Shown piece after piece: positions 35,375 through 45,900 of a stretch of 56,406 nucleotides of DNA (positions are counted from its first letter, which is position 1; each line of letters starts with the position of its first letter). A program made the translations under genes and the position numbers. Source of the DNA: Leptospira sp. (lineage in GTDB: Bacteria > Spirochaetota > Leptospiria > Leptospirales > Leptospiraceae); NCBI GenBank assembly GCA_020831715.1, contig JAFIGA010000131.1:1-56406 (forward strand), read 5' to 3'. A model generated the notes under the pieces. That model was given only the letters and a program-made list of their open reading frames with translations, was not told the DNA's origin and did not search any database.

Positions 35375-37146
35375 GCCGCCTCCGTATGGGAAGTAGTTTT
35401 GGACTTGGAATTCAAGACTGTCTCCAATTTTTTCAAGTAATCATTAAAAGAAGAAGACTCGTATTCTTGGTAATTCATCTGACGGTATAAGTTGATTACC
35501 TCTTTGAAAAAGTCGGACACTTCTTCAAAGTCTTCGAATCGAAATTCTCTCTTGCAAACATCCAGAACAGAATGTAGCATGTATTCTTGTCTTTTTAGAG
35601 GGGTAGATGCATCAATTTTGTCGAAAGCATCTTGTTGCAAGATGACAAAATCAATCAATTCACCTCGCCAAAAATTCACATGGTATTCCAATGGAACCGA
35701 GTCATCACCCAAGATATTAATCTGGTCGTATGCTTCTTGGCTCTGACGCAAAAGATCTCTTGCCTTCTCCACTTCTTCGATCCAATCCGGAGAGATTTCA
35801 TTTTTCATAAAATCTTGAAACTCGGGGTATTCCATGTATTTGGAGTAGGAATCCAGTGGATCAATTGCGGGGTATCTTTTGGAATCGGCTCTTCTCTGAC
35901 TCAGTGCATAAAAGCATCTTGCCGCTTTTTTGGTGGATTCAGATACCGGCTCTTTCATATTACCACCGGCAGGTGATACGGTTCCGACGAAAGTAACCGA
36001 ACCTGTTTCCCCATTGTTTAATTTAACGAAACCGGCTCTTGCATAAAAGTTGGAAATAATTGCTGTTAAATCCATCGGGAAGGCATCTTGACCGGGAAGT
36101 TCTTCCAATCGATTGGACATCTCCCTAAGAGCCTGTGCCCAGCGGGATGTAGAGTCGGCAAGTAGCAATACTCTAAGCCCCATTGCTCGGTAGTATTCAG
36201 CGATTGTCATGCCTGTATATACAGAAGCTTCCCTTGCCGCAACAGGCATATTGGAAGTATTACATATAATCGTTGTTCGCTCCATTAATTTTCTTCCGGT
36301 TCTTGGATCGTCCAGTTCCGGGAATTCCTTGAAAATTTCAACAACCTCATTGGCTCTTTCTCCACACGCGGTTAAAACTATTAAATCAGCTTGTGCGTTC
36401 TTACTCATCGCATGCTGGAGAACAGTTTTTCCGCAACCGAAAGGTCCCGGAATAAACCCGGTGCCACCTTCCGGCATTGGATTCAGGGTATCAATTGCAC
36501 GGATTCCCGTTTCCAAGATTTTAAAGGGTCTGGATTTGGAGAGATAGCTTGTAATTGGAACTTTAACCGGCCATTTCTGTCGCATGGTTACCGATTTGGT
36601 TTCCCCTTCCTCATTGGAAAGAACTGCTATCTCATTATCTACTTTGTATTTACCGGCAGGAACAATTTTTTGTATTGTCCACTCTCCCTCAGTTGCAAAG
36701 GGAACCATGATTTTATGATCAATCCAGTTTTCTTTTACATTTCCCAACCAATCTGCGGCTTTTACATGGTCTCCCACTTTTGCCAGAGGAGTAAAATCGA
36801 AATCAAAATCGGAATCCAATGCATCGGCAGTGCCTCCACGTTCCAAGAAAACACCATCTAGCTTGTCTAAGTCGGTAAGTAGCCCATCGTATTTCTTGGA
36901 AAGAATCCCCGGTCCCAGATCAATTTCCAGCATTTTACCTGTAAATTCCACCGGGGTACCAATTTTGATTCCTCTGTTTGATTCGAAAACCTGAGCTGAT
37001 GCTATATTGCCTGTTATCTTGATTACTTCAGCTTTGAGTTTTTTATTGTCATGAATAATAAAACATATTTCATTCTGTCCAACCGATCCGTCGACTTGAA
37101 TCATTACCAAGTTGGATACTATTCCGGAAACTTTTCCCTGTGTCAT
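35371..37146 (-). CDS. ntpA: V-type ATPase subunit A (catalytic)
   Basis: 591 residues from ATG 37146, which has GAGAGGAA upstream and overlaps the previous stop (TAATG). A further in-frame start (37200) lies inside the upstream gene and is rejected. Walker A is GPFGCGKTVLQHA, Walker B region is GLRVLLLADSTSRWAQALREMSNR, and the long non-homologous insertion of A subunits (about 115-185) is present. It hydrolyses or makes ATP in the soluble head. Confidence 0.96.
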   Translation of the reverse strand: MTQGKVSGIVSNLVMIQVDGSVGQNEICFIIHDNKKLKAEVIKITGNIASAQVFESNRGIKIGTPVEFTGKMLEIDLGPGILSKKYDGLLTDLDKLDGVFLERGGTADALDSDFDFDFTPLAKVGDHVKAADWLGNVKENWIDHKIMVPFATEGEWTIQKIVPAGKYKVDNEIAVLSNEEGETKSVTMRQKWPVKVPITSYLSKSRPFKILETGIRAIDTLNPMPEGGTGFIPGPFGCGKTVLQHAMSKNAQADLIVLTACGERANEVVEIFKEFPELDDPRTGRKLMERTTIICNTSNMPVAAREASVYTGMTIAEYYRAMGLRVLLLADSTSRWAQALREMSNRLEELPGQDAFPMDLTAIISNFYARAGFVKLNNGETGSVTFVGTVSPAGGNMKEPVSESTKKAARCFYALSQRRADSKRYPAIDPLDSYSKYMEYPEFQDFMKNEISPDWIEEVEKARDLLRQSQEAYDQINILGDDSVPLEYHVNFWRGELIDFVILQQDAFDKIDASTPLKRQEYMLHSVLDVCKREFRFEDFEEVSDFFKEVINLYRQMNYQEYESSSFNDYLKKLETVLNSKSKTTSHTEAA

Positions 37147-37985
37147 TAATTCCTCTCCCTCGCATATTCCTTTGGAAAACTCGCTGAACTGACCACCCAA
37201 TCAAGGGTTTTGGTTAGCTCCTCTTTTCCTCTATTTTCATCGAGAAGAACCCAGCGATTCCCCATGATAAGTTTAATGAAGTATAAAAATATGGCCTCCT
37301 CCGAAAACGGACTGAGAGGAGTGTGGGAATTCAAATATTGAATCATGATATTATCCACTGTCTTTTCCAATTCATAAAGATTGTTGTTTCGAATCAAATG
37401 GGTCAATTCTTCAATGAAGAGGAAGTGATTGGATAGACCCAAGTCCGATGAATTGCTTTTTAGAATTGTCTCAACGACAAAACCTGATCCTACCCAAGCG
37501 TCAGTTAATGGATAATTGAAAATTCTGGCATTTATAGCAGAGATAATATTCTTGAGATTTCTCTTGAATGCGAAGTAATCACTCAAAAATAACCCACAAC
37601 TATCAACCGCCTCTTTATAATAAAAATGTATTAAGTCATTCTCTGCCGATCTCCCTTCATATACTGAAGGGTATTTTTTCAGGAAATATTTCATATAACC
37701 GGGCAGGGGGTGGTCTCCGTTGATTCCCGATTCTAATTCTTGGTAACTGAAAAAACATGGTCTGTGAAAATTGAAATAAGGATCTTCTAGAATTCCTTCT
37801 TTCTTTCTCAGAATGTAGAGAAGATTTTTATTGTCATTTCGATACAAAAGGTAGCGAAATTGAATCTGATCCTCTTCTTCCAATTGACTGTAGATATGAT
37901 ATTGTATGGATTCAATATCCTTTTCCGCGATTGCATCCGGAGTGTTGAGCTTGGGAAGAGAAGAACCTAGGTAAAAATAATCCAT
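37146..37985 (-). CDS. DUF2764 protein, V-ATPase operon partner
   Basis: 279 residues starting MDYFYLGSSLPKLN, the DUF2764 opening. Mostly helical, rich in Asn, Tyr and Phe, no membrane span. The same gene occupies the place between E and A in the V-ATPase operons of Borrelia, Treponema and Chlamydia, which lack recognisable subunits C, F and G. It may replace subunit C, which links the stalk to the K ring, but this is inferred from position. It is 5 nt after ntpE and overlaps ntpA by 1 nt. Confidence 0.8.
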   Translation of the reverse strand: MDYFYLGSSLPKLNTPDAIAEKDIESIQYHIYSQLEEEDQIQFRYLLYRNDNKNLLYILRKKEGILEDPYFNFHRPCFFSYQELESGINGDHPLPGYMKYFLKKYPSVYEGRSAENDLIHFYYKEAVDSCGLFLSDYFAFKRNLKNIISAINARIFNYPLTDAWVGSGFVVETILKSNSSDLGLSNHFLFIEELTHLIRNNNLYELEKTVDNIMIQYLNSHTPLSPFSEEAIFLYFIKLIMGNRWVLLDENRGKEELTKTLDWVVSSASFPKEYARERN

Positions 37986-37990
37986 ACGGA

Positions 37991-38611
37991 TTACTCCTTA
38001 AATAGCCATTCCGCTGTTTTCTGCCGGAGGAAGCTCTTGAAGAATTCTTTCATCGCATCGTCTGTAAAGTCGAGCTTGTATCCTTTGTCTTTACGAATGA
38101 TCTGAAAGCCGGATTTAATAGAAGAGCCTGTTAGTTTCAATCCATCGAGTTTTTCGGATATTACATCTTGAAGTGACTTTTCAAATTCGGATTTTTTTTC
38201 TTCAGGAATCAATAATTCAATCTGATCTGCTGTAATACCTGATTTATTATCAGATTGAATCCAGTTTTCTGTAATTTTTAGAATGATTGTTTTTAAAAAC
38301 GCAACATCAAGACTTACTTGCTTAATTGATGGATCAATTGATTTCTTTATAATTAGATTTGTTAGCTCAGATTGCAGGGAACTCAAAGTCTGATTCTTTG
38401 CTGACTTTAAATCAGCTTCAGTGGATTCTTTGATGATCTGCGAATCTTTTTTCGCTTTATCCAAAATCCTTGAGGATTCGACCTTAGCCGATGATATCAT
38501 TGAATCTGCCTCTCGCCTAGCCTCAGAAAGAATCTTTTCGGATTCAGTTTTAGACTTTTGTATACCTTCTTCGTATATTTTATCTAGTAAAGATTGGATA
38601 TTTGATTCCAT
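37991..38611 (-). CDS. ntpE: V-type ATPase subunit E (peripheral stalk)
   Basis: 206 residues. The N-terminal half is one long charged helix, IQSLLDKIYEEGIQKSK... to DLKSAKNQTLSSLQ, with the Glu/Lys heptads of stalk subunits. The C-terminal globular part (about 110-206) has the E-type end, FQIIRKDKGYKLDFTDDAMKEFF. It holds A3B3 against rotation. It is first of the ATPase genes, 68 nt after the exported-protein gene. Confidence 0.88.
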   Translation of the reverse strand: MESNIQSLLDKIYEEGIQKSKTESEKILSEARREADSMISSAKVESSRILDKAKKDSQIIKESTEADLKSAKNQTLSSLQSELTNLIIKKSIDPSIKQVSLDVAFLKTIILKITENWIQSDNKSGITADQIELLIPEEKKSEFEKSLQDVISEKLDGLKLTGSSIKSGFQIIRKDKGYKLDFTDDAMKEFFKSFLRQKTAEWLFKE

Positions 38612-38679
38612 ATACTTGTCAGTCTATGGATTGGTTTCTTTCATTCAAGAATATTTTCTTCTAGAAATTTATTACCATT

Positions 38680-39483
38680 CTAAATTGGATCAGGATTCGT
38701 GTCCGATATTGGAGTCACTCCACCGGGTGGTGGATTCTGTCCCGGTTCAATATCTCTGATTGGTCGTCTTGATTCCGTATTACTATTTTGATCTTTAATA
38801 ATGGTTGGATTGTATTCTAATGCAGAATTGAAACGCTGGTTTTTTACTCGACTAGGTCTTAAAGAGTCTCGTATATAATTGATAGTTGTTTCATGATCAG
38901 ATGGGGTCAAATAATTGAGAGAGTCGTTTCTCCATCTGTCTCGTGGTATCTGATTCCATATGAGGGACTTCATGAAAAGATCTACTTCGGATCTATATTT
39001 ATGATATTCTTTCCTTATTACTTTTGCTTGAGTTATGAAGTAGTTAGTATCTTTTCTTAAAAAAAGAAACCTATTGGTTATCAATTCTCCATTTTCTTTA
39101 TAGTGCGCCACCAGAAAATGGGCTTCGTCGAATCCCTGGTAACCTTCATCCAGTCTTACTTCTTGAATCACTTTCAGATCCGGGTATTTCATGATAAATT
39201 GATCCAGAGTTTCTTCGGCAAAACGATCTGCATCCCAGTCTCCGGTTCTTTTCTGTGAGTCAACTCTTAAAATAATGCTATCATCTTTGGTGAATTGAGC
39301 GATTAAATTGGATGGCGATCTCTGAACTTGTTTCATCCATGCTCGTGGGAATTTAAATTCTATGCCCAATGAATCCTCAACCCATAAAGCATAACTAAGC
39401 CGCGGTTGTGCTTTTGTTGGAGATATAACCGCAATGAGTGAGAATATGGAAATTGATAAAAAAAATGATAAATTACGAAGCAT
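38680..39483 (-). CDS. Exported PsbP/DcrB-like protein with Pro-rich tail
   Basis: 267 residues from ATG 39483, chosen because LRNLSFFLSISIFSLIAVISPTKAQ then starts the protein as a clean signal peptide; an upstream in-frame start (39528) adds 15 polar residues. The core (about 35-180) has the strand and helix order of the Mog1p/PsbP-like fold: LGIEFKFPRAWMKQ, SIILRVDSQ, NRFLFLRKDTNYFITQAKV and a final helix EVDLFMKSLIW. The last ~60 residues are Pro/Asn-rich and probably disordered. It precedes the V-ATPase operon; a functional link is unproven. Confidence 0.65.
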   Translation of the reverse strand: MLRNLSFFLSISIFSLIAVISPTKAQPRLSYALWVEDSLGIEFKFPRAWMKQVQRSPSNLIAQFTKDDSIILRVDSQKRTGDWDADRFAEETLDQFIMKYPDLKVIQEVRLDEGYQGFDEAHFLVAHYKENGELITNRFLFLRKDTNYFITQAKVIRKEYHKYRSEVDLFMKSLIWNQIPRDRWRNDSLNYLTPSDHETTINYIRDSLRPSRVKNQRFNSALEYNPTIIKDQNSNTESRRPIRDIEPGQNPPPGGVTPISDTNPDPI

Positions 39484-39584
39484 GGTTTTACCTGTACTTA
39501 TTATCGAAGGATTTCTTGTTGAATCCAATCATTCAAGAAAGAATTCGTTAAAAACTTAAAAAATTACACAAATTTCAGAGATTA

Positions 39585-39614
39585 TTAATACATTTTCACA
39601 AAAAATACTTTCAA
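39585..39614 (-). promoter_or_regulatory. Candidate promoter for the PsbP-like gene and perhaps the V-ATPase operon
   Basis: On the minus strand TTGAAA (39614-39609), an 18-nt spacer and TATTAA (39590-39585). It would give a leader of about 95 nt. Confidence 0.35.
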
Positions 39615-39627
39615 ATCAAAAATATCC

Positions 39628-39657
39628 TTGACGCATACTAGAGATTAGACCTAATAT
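39628..39657 (+). promoter_or_regulatory. Promoter for the giant-lipoprotein/FadL operon
   Basis: TTGACG (39628-39633), an 18-nt spacer and TAATAT (39652-39657), giving transcription from about 39664 and a leader near 135 nt. A second TTGACG is at 39677 without a good -10. It is back to back with the minus-strand promoter at 39585-39614. Confidence 0.5.
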
Positions 39658-39714
39658 CAATACGTTTGACCTGTTATTGACGTTTTTATTGAAATTGAGT
39701 GAAAATTTCATTTT

Positions 39715-39738
39715 TATGTTGCAAAATTCTACAACATA
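39715..39738. promoter_or_regulatory. Operator-like interrupted palindrome in the lipoprotein leader
   Basis: TATGTTG, 10 nt, CAACATA: 7-bp perfect arms whose centres are 17 bp apart, suited to a dimeric regulator. It lies downstream of the proposed promoter and 60 bp before the start codon. It could also fold in the RNA leader. Confidence 0.35.
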
Positions 39739-39798
39739 GTTAACATTGTTTTATTCTTATTTCGAACAAATGATCAGTAAAGGGAGCTGGATTATAGA

Positions 39799-42700
39799 AT
39801 GGGTTTTCAAATGAAGAATAAGCCAATTTCAAGATTTATTTCGAGTTGGGGATATTCGTTTCTATTAGCATCATTATTCTTTTCCTGTTCGAAGTCCAAT
39901 TCAGGGGAAGGCGAGAATCTTTCCGCTCTTCTGGGATTGGGTGGAGGGAGTCGCAATTCCGAAGAAATCCCATTCACTTTAGAACAACAAAATCCTAATC
40001 CTGAAGTACCGATATTTGATGAGCCTACTCCTTCCGATTCTGGCTTCGGAAGCAATGGACCCGAGGCAAAATTCGATTTTGACCCGAGAGCTGTGGATCC
40101 GTATTCTCCCATTAGAATACGATTTAGCCAATCGGTTGAATCTTCCACTCTGGATATTGGAAACAATGTAATTGTAAGAGATGAAAATGGAGATATTATT
40201 AGTGGAATTACTCACACTTGGTCAAGTCCTGTAACCATAAGCTTACGAGCTAACCCTGCCTTGATTCAAAATACAGAATATACATTGGAAATCAATCCTC
40301 CAAGCGCACCAACTAAACTAATAGCGACAAATAGTTTTGGATCGGAAGAATTTCATCATTTTTTGGATAGTTTTACCACGGAACCGGGCTTTCCTGTGAG
40401 TTTAAAAGTTTTTTCGGGTTTGGATGAATTTGATTTCTCCAATACTCGTGCCCTTGTTTTTGATTCGTCTTTACATCCCGTATCAGGAATGAAGCTTAAA
40501 ATTATATTACAAGATTCTGATAATCTCAATGCAATAAAGTCAATAGCATTATGTAAGCTAGGTGTTGTATCTTCGGGAGATACAATTTCTTGTACAGAGG
40601 GAGTAGGGCGAGGTATCCAGCTTTGTTATGAATCGTCTTGTACTCAGAACATTGAAACGAACTTGGATTCTCCATTTCCTGCTACCCTAAGACTTACTCC
40701 GGGGGTTAATAATTACTTTTATAGAATTGAATCTTTTTCAGGCAGGTATTTTTATCGAACTTTAAATTTTGTATGGGGTGAGCTTCATAAAGAAGCCACT
40801 GACCTGGCACCTGACAGTGATTTAACCTTTGGGGCAAATCTTTCCATCGTCCAATCGCAGGGGGCGACTGCAGTTTCTGGAATTATTGAAGCTTTTTCAA
40901 GAGGAGAATTTACTCTAAAAGATACTGCTGACAATCAAAACAAGACTTTAAACGGATATTTAAACAATTCATCCACAACGCATCCGGGTACTGTGAATGG
41001 GAAAACCTGCTTGGATTGGCCAATATCCAAATTTCCGAATGGCATTAAATATTTGAATCGAATTGGACCATTTTGCGGAATAGAAGTTACAGGTAATATC
41101 TTCGAAAGTTCTGAATTCTCGGATGTATCCTATTCTGCAACAGCAGATATTTATATCACAGAGATAGAGTTGGATGAGTCTGTTTGGGATGGATCTGATT
41201 GGTCACAAAACATTCAACTCACCATCAATCCCGAAGATGGTTACTTGGATCTCATTTTGAATGGGAAAAAGGCTACCGGTAGAATGGCGGCAGTAGTTAA
41301 GATAGATGAAATCGAATTCTTCGATTACTTATTGGGTGACACAATTGTATACTACAGTCCCCCGAACGGTGCTCCCGGTTTTAACTCGGAGACAGAAGGA
41401 CCTGATGGAGAAGGTATTGCCTTTGGTTTAAATGAGGGGAATACCACTCCAAGAAAAGCATTTGCCAGAACAAAAATTACAGCAAACCATCAGGGAGATG
41501 CCATTATTTCGATGAACCCAAGTGCTTTCCCGGAACCATTTATGATTGCAACCCAATGTGGATCCCTTCCTGACCCTGTTCCTTATTTATTTGATTTTAT
41601 ATGCAATCCTTGGGCAACTCCGTGGAGTACAAATATTACTACATCCTCTATTGTTGGAACCGGAGCAGTAGCCGCAATCGTTGGTGATGTGATTGAGCAA
41701 AAGATTCCCGAAGTCAAGCCAAGAGTCGTTCAAGGTGTGATCCGAGATATTGCAACAAAAGTGGCTCCGGATATATTGAATAATATTTTAGGCCAAGTTA
41801 GAGATGGTATTGAAGTTGGTCTTCCCGGTTATCTTCCGCCACCACTCAACTCGGTAAATCTAACTATCAAAGCTCAACTTATGGAAGGCGAGACACTAAC
41901 TAGAACTAGGAGAAGTGGATCTAGTTTTGGATTGGAAGCCTCTGCTCGTGCGGGGCTATTGGCATGTATTAAGGATGGAAGCAATCGTTGTCCCTGGGAA
42001 TTGGGTTATTTGCGTTCACCGCTTCCTCCGGTGCCTTTACTTCCCGGATACCCATCAAATCAAGATTCATTTGTAGTTCAAAGAAATGGTCAATTGCGTA
42101 ATCTGCCGTCGACCATAGATAGATGGTTCTCCAATCCAGGAGTATTACTTTCTATTCATGAAGATACACTGAACCAGGCTTTCTATTGGTTATGGAAAAC
42201 CGGAGGACTGAATCTTACAATAGATAGGGATTTTATTGAGGACATCAATCAATTTACAGGAGGTTCTACATTATTGCGACTAACAACATCTCTACTGAAA
42301 GCCGATCCTATTTTAACTGTGATTTCTCCGGGTTCTTCCAGTTTTGCCGGAATATATCCCAATGATGATGTTGCATTGGTTGTGAACCCCGTTGTTGCTC
42401 CACAGATATCTTTATTGCCGATGTCAGGTGGAATGGGTGATAGCATTCCAAAGTTAGGAGTGAATCTAACGGATTTAAAAATTTCCGTTATTGGGAAGAT
42501 GACAGATCCTGCCAGAGGAGGAACACCTCCGGGTACAGATTATACGATTGGAAATGTACGAATTTCTTTGATTTCGGAAGCTGATTTGAATTTGGGTACC
42601 TATCAATTACCGGAAACGAGTGGATCATTTACTTTTCATCCCGACATTATAGCGAGTGTTGGAAATCCATCTTTGCAATTAGTGATCTCCGGTGAATCGG

Positions 42701-42984
42701 GTAAGCTTTTTTATATCTTAGAAGTATTAGACGATCCAATCAATAATCCATTGGGATTGAGACCTGATTCAATCTATGAAGTATTGGAGCCTTTGGTAAA
42801 GGACTTAATTATTCCTCTGCTAAACAATGTAGTCCGGGATATTCCTATACCAAGGCTAAGAGCTTGTGGTTTAGATCTAACAAATGTGAAAACTATTCCC
42901 ATACCCAATTCTACTTCAGATCCTTATATATTAATTCATGCAAACGCGGGAAATTATGGCTTTTTTGGGAATTGTGAATTATGA
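39799..42984 (+). CDS. Giant outer-membrane lipoprotein 1, predicted BPI/TULIP-like lipid-binding module
   Basis: 1061 residues. The lipoprotein signal ends LLASLFFSC with C30 as the acylated residue. Residues 31-90 are a flexible linker; 90-197 is an Ig-like Big_5-type domain (DPYSPIRIRFSQSVESSTL). From about 401 the sequence is paralogous to lipoprotein 2. Beta-rich sequence (ADIYITEIELDE, DGYLDLILNGKKATG) leads to a long helix (RVVQGVIRDIATKVAP), then LPGYLPPPLNSVNLTIKAQL, then LLSIHEDTLNQAFYWLWKTG near 780, and a second beta-rich half ending in PYILIHANAGNYG. This order parallels BPI/LBP proteins: barrel, helix, link, the 'LSDYFFNTAGLVYQEAGVL' stretch, second barrel and final strand. Binding of a hydrophobic ligand is inferred. 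First gene of a four-gene operon. Confidence 0.6.
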   Translation: MGFQMKNKPISRFISSWGYSFLLASLFFSCSKSNSGEGENLSALLGLGGGSRNSEEIPFTLEQQNPNPEVPIFDEPTPSDSGFGSNGPEAKFDFDPRAVDPYSPIRIRFSQSVESSTLDIGNNVIVRDENGDIISGITHTWSSPVTISLRANPALIQNTEYTLEINPPSAPTKLIATNSFGSEEFHHFLDSFTTEPGFPVSLKVFSGLDEFDFSNTRALVFDSSLHPVSGMKLKIILQDSDNLNAIKSIALCKLGVVSSGDTISCTEGVGRGIQLCYESSCTQNIETNLDSPFPATLRLTPGVNNYFYRIESFSGRYFYRTLNFVWGELHKEATDLAPDSDLTFGANLSIVQSQGATAVSGIIEAFSRGEFTLKDTADNQNKTLNGYLNNSSTTHPGTVNGKTCLDWPISKFPNGIKYLNRIGPFCGIEVTGNIFESSEFSDVSYSATADIYITEIELDESVWDGSDWSQNIQLTINPEDGYLDLILNGKKATGRMAAVVKIDEIEFFDYLLGDTIVYYSPPNGAPGFNSETEGPDGEGIAFGLNEGNTTPRKAFARTKITANHQGDAIISMNPSAFPEPFMIATQCGSLPDPVPYLFDFICNPWATPWSTNITTSSIVGTGAVAAIVGDVIEQKIPEVKPRVVQGVIRDIATKVAPDILNNILGQVRDGIEVGLPGYLPPPLNSVNLTIKAQLMEGETLTRTRRSGSSFGLEASARAGLLACIKDGSNRCPWELGYLRSPLPPVPLLPGYPSNQDSFVVQRNGQLRNLPSTIDRWFSNPGVLLSIHEDTLNQAFYWLWKTGGLNLTIDRDFIEDINQFTGGSTLLRLTTSLLKADPILTVISPGSSSFAGIYPNDDVALVVNPVVAPQISLLPMSGGMGDSIPKLGVNLTDLKISVIGKMTDPARGGTPPGTDYTIGNVRISLISEADLNLGTYQLPETSGSFTFHPDIIASVGNPSLQLVISGESGKLFYILEVLDDPINNPLGLRPDSIYEVLEPLVKDLIIPLLNNVVRDIPIPRLRACGLDLTNVKTIPIPNSTSDPYILIHANAGNYGFFGNCEL

Positions 42985-45900
42985 AAAGAATATTTTGTAA
43001 AAGATTAAGATTCAATCGTATTAAATTAAAATTCACTCATTTTTCAATGATTTTAGTTTTTTTAGGATGTGGTGTGAATACTAAAACAGATAGCAATGAG
43101 ATGAGCGAGTTTATATTAACTCTTCTGGGAGGTGCCAATTTGTCTCCCAATCAAGTAGATCAATCTCCTATGGCGCAAGAGGATATTAATACTCCTATTT
43201 TTCAGAATCCACCCGATGAAGTAATTGCAACCAATCCTCCACCTCCACCTCAGGGAGAAGTTGTTCCCAAAACACCGGATGGTTCAATACCTATATCAGA
43301 AATCGGTCCCAGATTGGAAGTTAGGATTGATTCTCTGGACTATAGTTCAGCCGAACGATTTGATTTTTTGTCCAGACAAGTCAATACTCATGAAGATAAG
43401 ATAGTAACCATTGAAAATACAGGAGATAAAATATTAAATATTTCTCAGATTAATGTAGTAGGTTCATCATCCCAGTTTCAAAGAATTTCCGGATTTTCGG
43501 GAGGGAATATTCCTGTTGGGGAAAATCGAAGCTTTACAATTCGTTTCACACCCAATGGAGCGGGTTTACGTTCCGGCGAATTGAATATTCGAAATAACGA
43601 TAGTAGGATTCAATTGGGGCATCAGGCGAATATGGCAGACTTTACATTGAGGCTTCGCGGAGCCGGAACAATGACTCCTACTGCAACTGTTTTAAAAACT
43701 CCTACATCAGTTAGCAGATTCCAAAGAATAGTAATAGAATTCTCCCATGAAATGGATCGGGGAACTATTTGTAACAACGCAATGGGAATCTTTGGTAATG
43801 AAAATTATAGTCATAGAAGTGGTGGAAATCAATTGCGATTTGTAAACACGAATGACAGTTCTCTCGTCGGTGGTAGGTGCATTTGGACAGGTTTAAGACA
43901 ATTGGTCTTACAACCTTATACGGCATTGGATTCTTTAACATCCTACAGGATTGAGATGGATGACGCACTTGTTCATTCAACATTATCAGGGACTACACCG
44001 GATGATAAGTTGCATTGCTTAGGGCTTCCATCCACTTGCAATACGAATCGTCGTGTAAGTTTTGCCACAGAGGCTAAATTCGAAGCCAATCTAAGTATAA
44101 ATGGAAAATTACTTACCGGTTCATCAGCTCGCGGACTCGTGATCAATAGCACAAACCATCCGGTCATCACACTAACCGGTATAATAGGAGAAAATATTTC
44201 GGCTAGTTCTATCTGCATTAAAAAGCTTGGAGCTCATCATTCTTCCTGTGGGAGTTGGAATGGAATTGATTCTGTAAATTTATCGAATATCACTCCGGCA
44301 GATTTGCGTCCAACTCAGGGCTCGAATGGTTATTTTATCGAGATTAAATCAGGTGGCAAAATATACATTCGAAATTTCGGTTTCAATTATGGAACTCCAC
44401 AGGTAAATCCAACGACTAGCCCTGTTCTTGCGGGAGGGAGAGTGAATATCGGAACAGGTGGTTTTGGAGTGGGTCAGCTTCAAAGCTTTTTGAATAAGTT
44501 TTTCTTAAGTAATGGATCTATGCAAGAAAACTCCGGAAACTTTCGATTAGACAATAAAATATTGCGCGAATTTTCACTGACTCCCAGAAATGCTTCATTT
44601 ACCAACGGTTCAAATATTGTAACTATATCCAGTTCGGTTGGTATTCAAGTCGGTATGACAATTATCCCTACTCTCAATACTTCAAATACTGATTTTCTTT
44701 TGGCACCAATATTCATTACCGAAAGAATTTCATCCAATCAATTCAGGGTAAATAGAAATCTAAGTGCCACTAGAACTGTTTCGGTACTAATTGGACCAGT
44801 TTTGGTGAAAACAGGAAGCTCTATGTCCGGTAATAACATAACATTAAATAATATGGAAGGGATTGAGGTTGGAATGTTGGCATATGGTATAGGTGTTCCT
44901 GAAAATAGCAAAATAATGAGTATAACAGGGAATTCGATTACTATCAATAAAAATGTAACTTCTTCATCAAGTAATTTTATTTCTTTTTCAAAGTCGTTTA
45001 TACAATCAAATCTCACTCGATTCTCAATCGATGCTCCTTCGGTTACCGATGAAGGTGATTGTTTGCCTGCATCGGAATATCCTGATTTCTTATATTTGAA
45101 AAATTTTGGACCATTCTGCAATATTGATACCGGACTATTTGGAATTAGAGCAAATGTATATGTGAAAGAACTCCATCTTGAAAGATTCGCTGATGGGGGA
45201 AGTTTAAACTTAACGGCTGATTTGAATCCCACAGGAAATAATTTAGGTTTAATTCTTAAAAATAGAAGACTTTACGGAAAATTAAAGATTAATGTCTCGT
45301 GGATTATTTTTGTAGGTCGTCCGGTTGTGGATGTGGATTTTGTTATGAACCGTGATGGAAGCCTTGCTGTTTATCCGCCTACCAGTTATGCATCATCACC
45401 AATTAGAAATGCTATTACCAGAAATGTATTAAACATCATTACAGGGGGTGCTGTAAATATATCCATACTAAATCCGGGAAACTTTGGAACTATTTCTGCA
45501 TCGGGTTCTCCTCCTTGTCAATACTCGAATGATTTAAATGTGTGCGAGTGGTCTGATGATATTTCTGTTTTTAATTTAAACCAAAGTCAAGCCGCAAGTT
45601 GGGGAGGTTTAGTCGGTGCCATTATTGACAATGTAATACCTCGTGTTCAATGGAGAATAGTTCAAGGTATTATTCGAGATACAGTGCAGACTGTAGCTCC
45701 GAATGTACTCAACGCCTTATTTTCACAACTTCGCATTGAAGCGGGAGATACTACTCCCAATGGAATAGGGGTAAACCTACCCAATTACCTACCTGATCCT
45801 TTCAATCGCACAAAACTTTATATTGGTGCTAATTTACGTCAAAACTCTACAAACCGTACAGGTGCTGATGGACTCGATCTTGGAGCAGATATAGGGATTT

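Noticed and set aside
36209..36861. Long plus-strand open frames opposite ntpA
   Set aside because: Shadow frames of a clearly coding V-ATPase A subunit; no ribosome sites or recognisable motifs.
37146..37200. Upstream start for subunit A
   Set aside because: It lies inside the DUF2764 gene, lacks homology to A subunits, and ATG 37146 has a good ribosome site.
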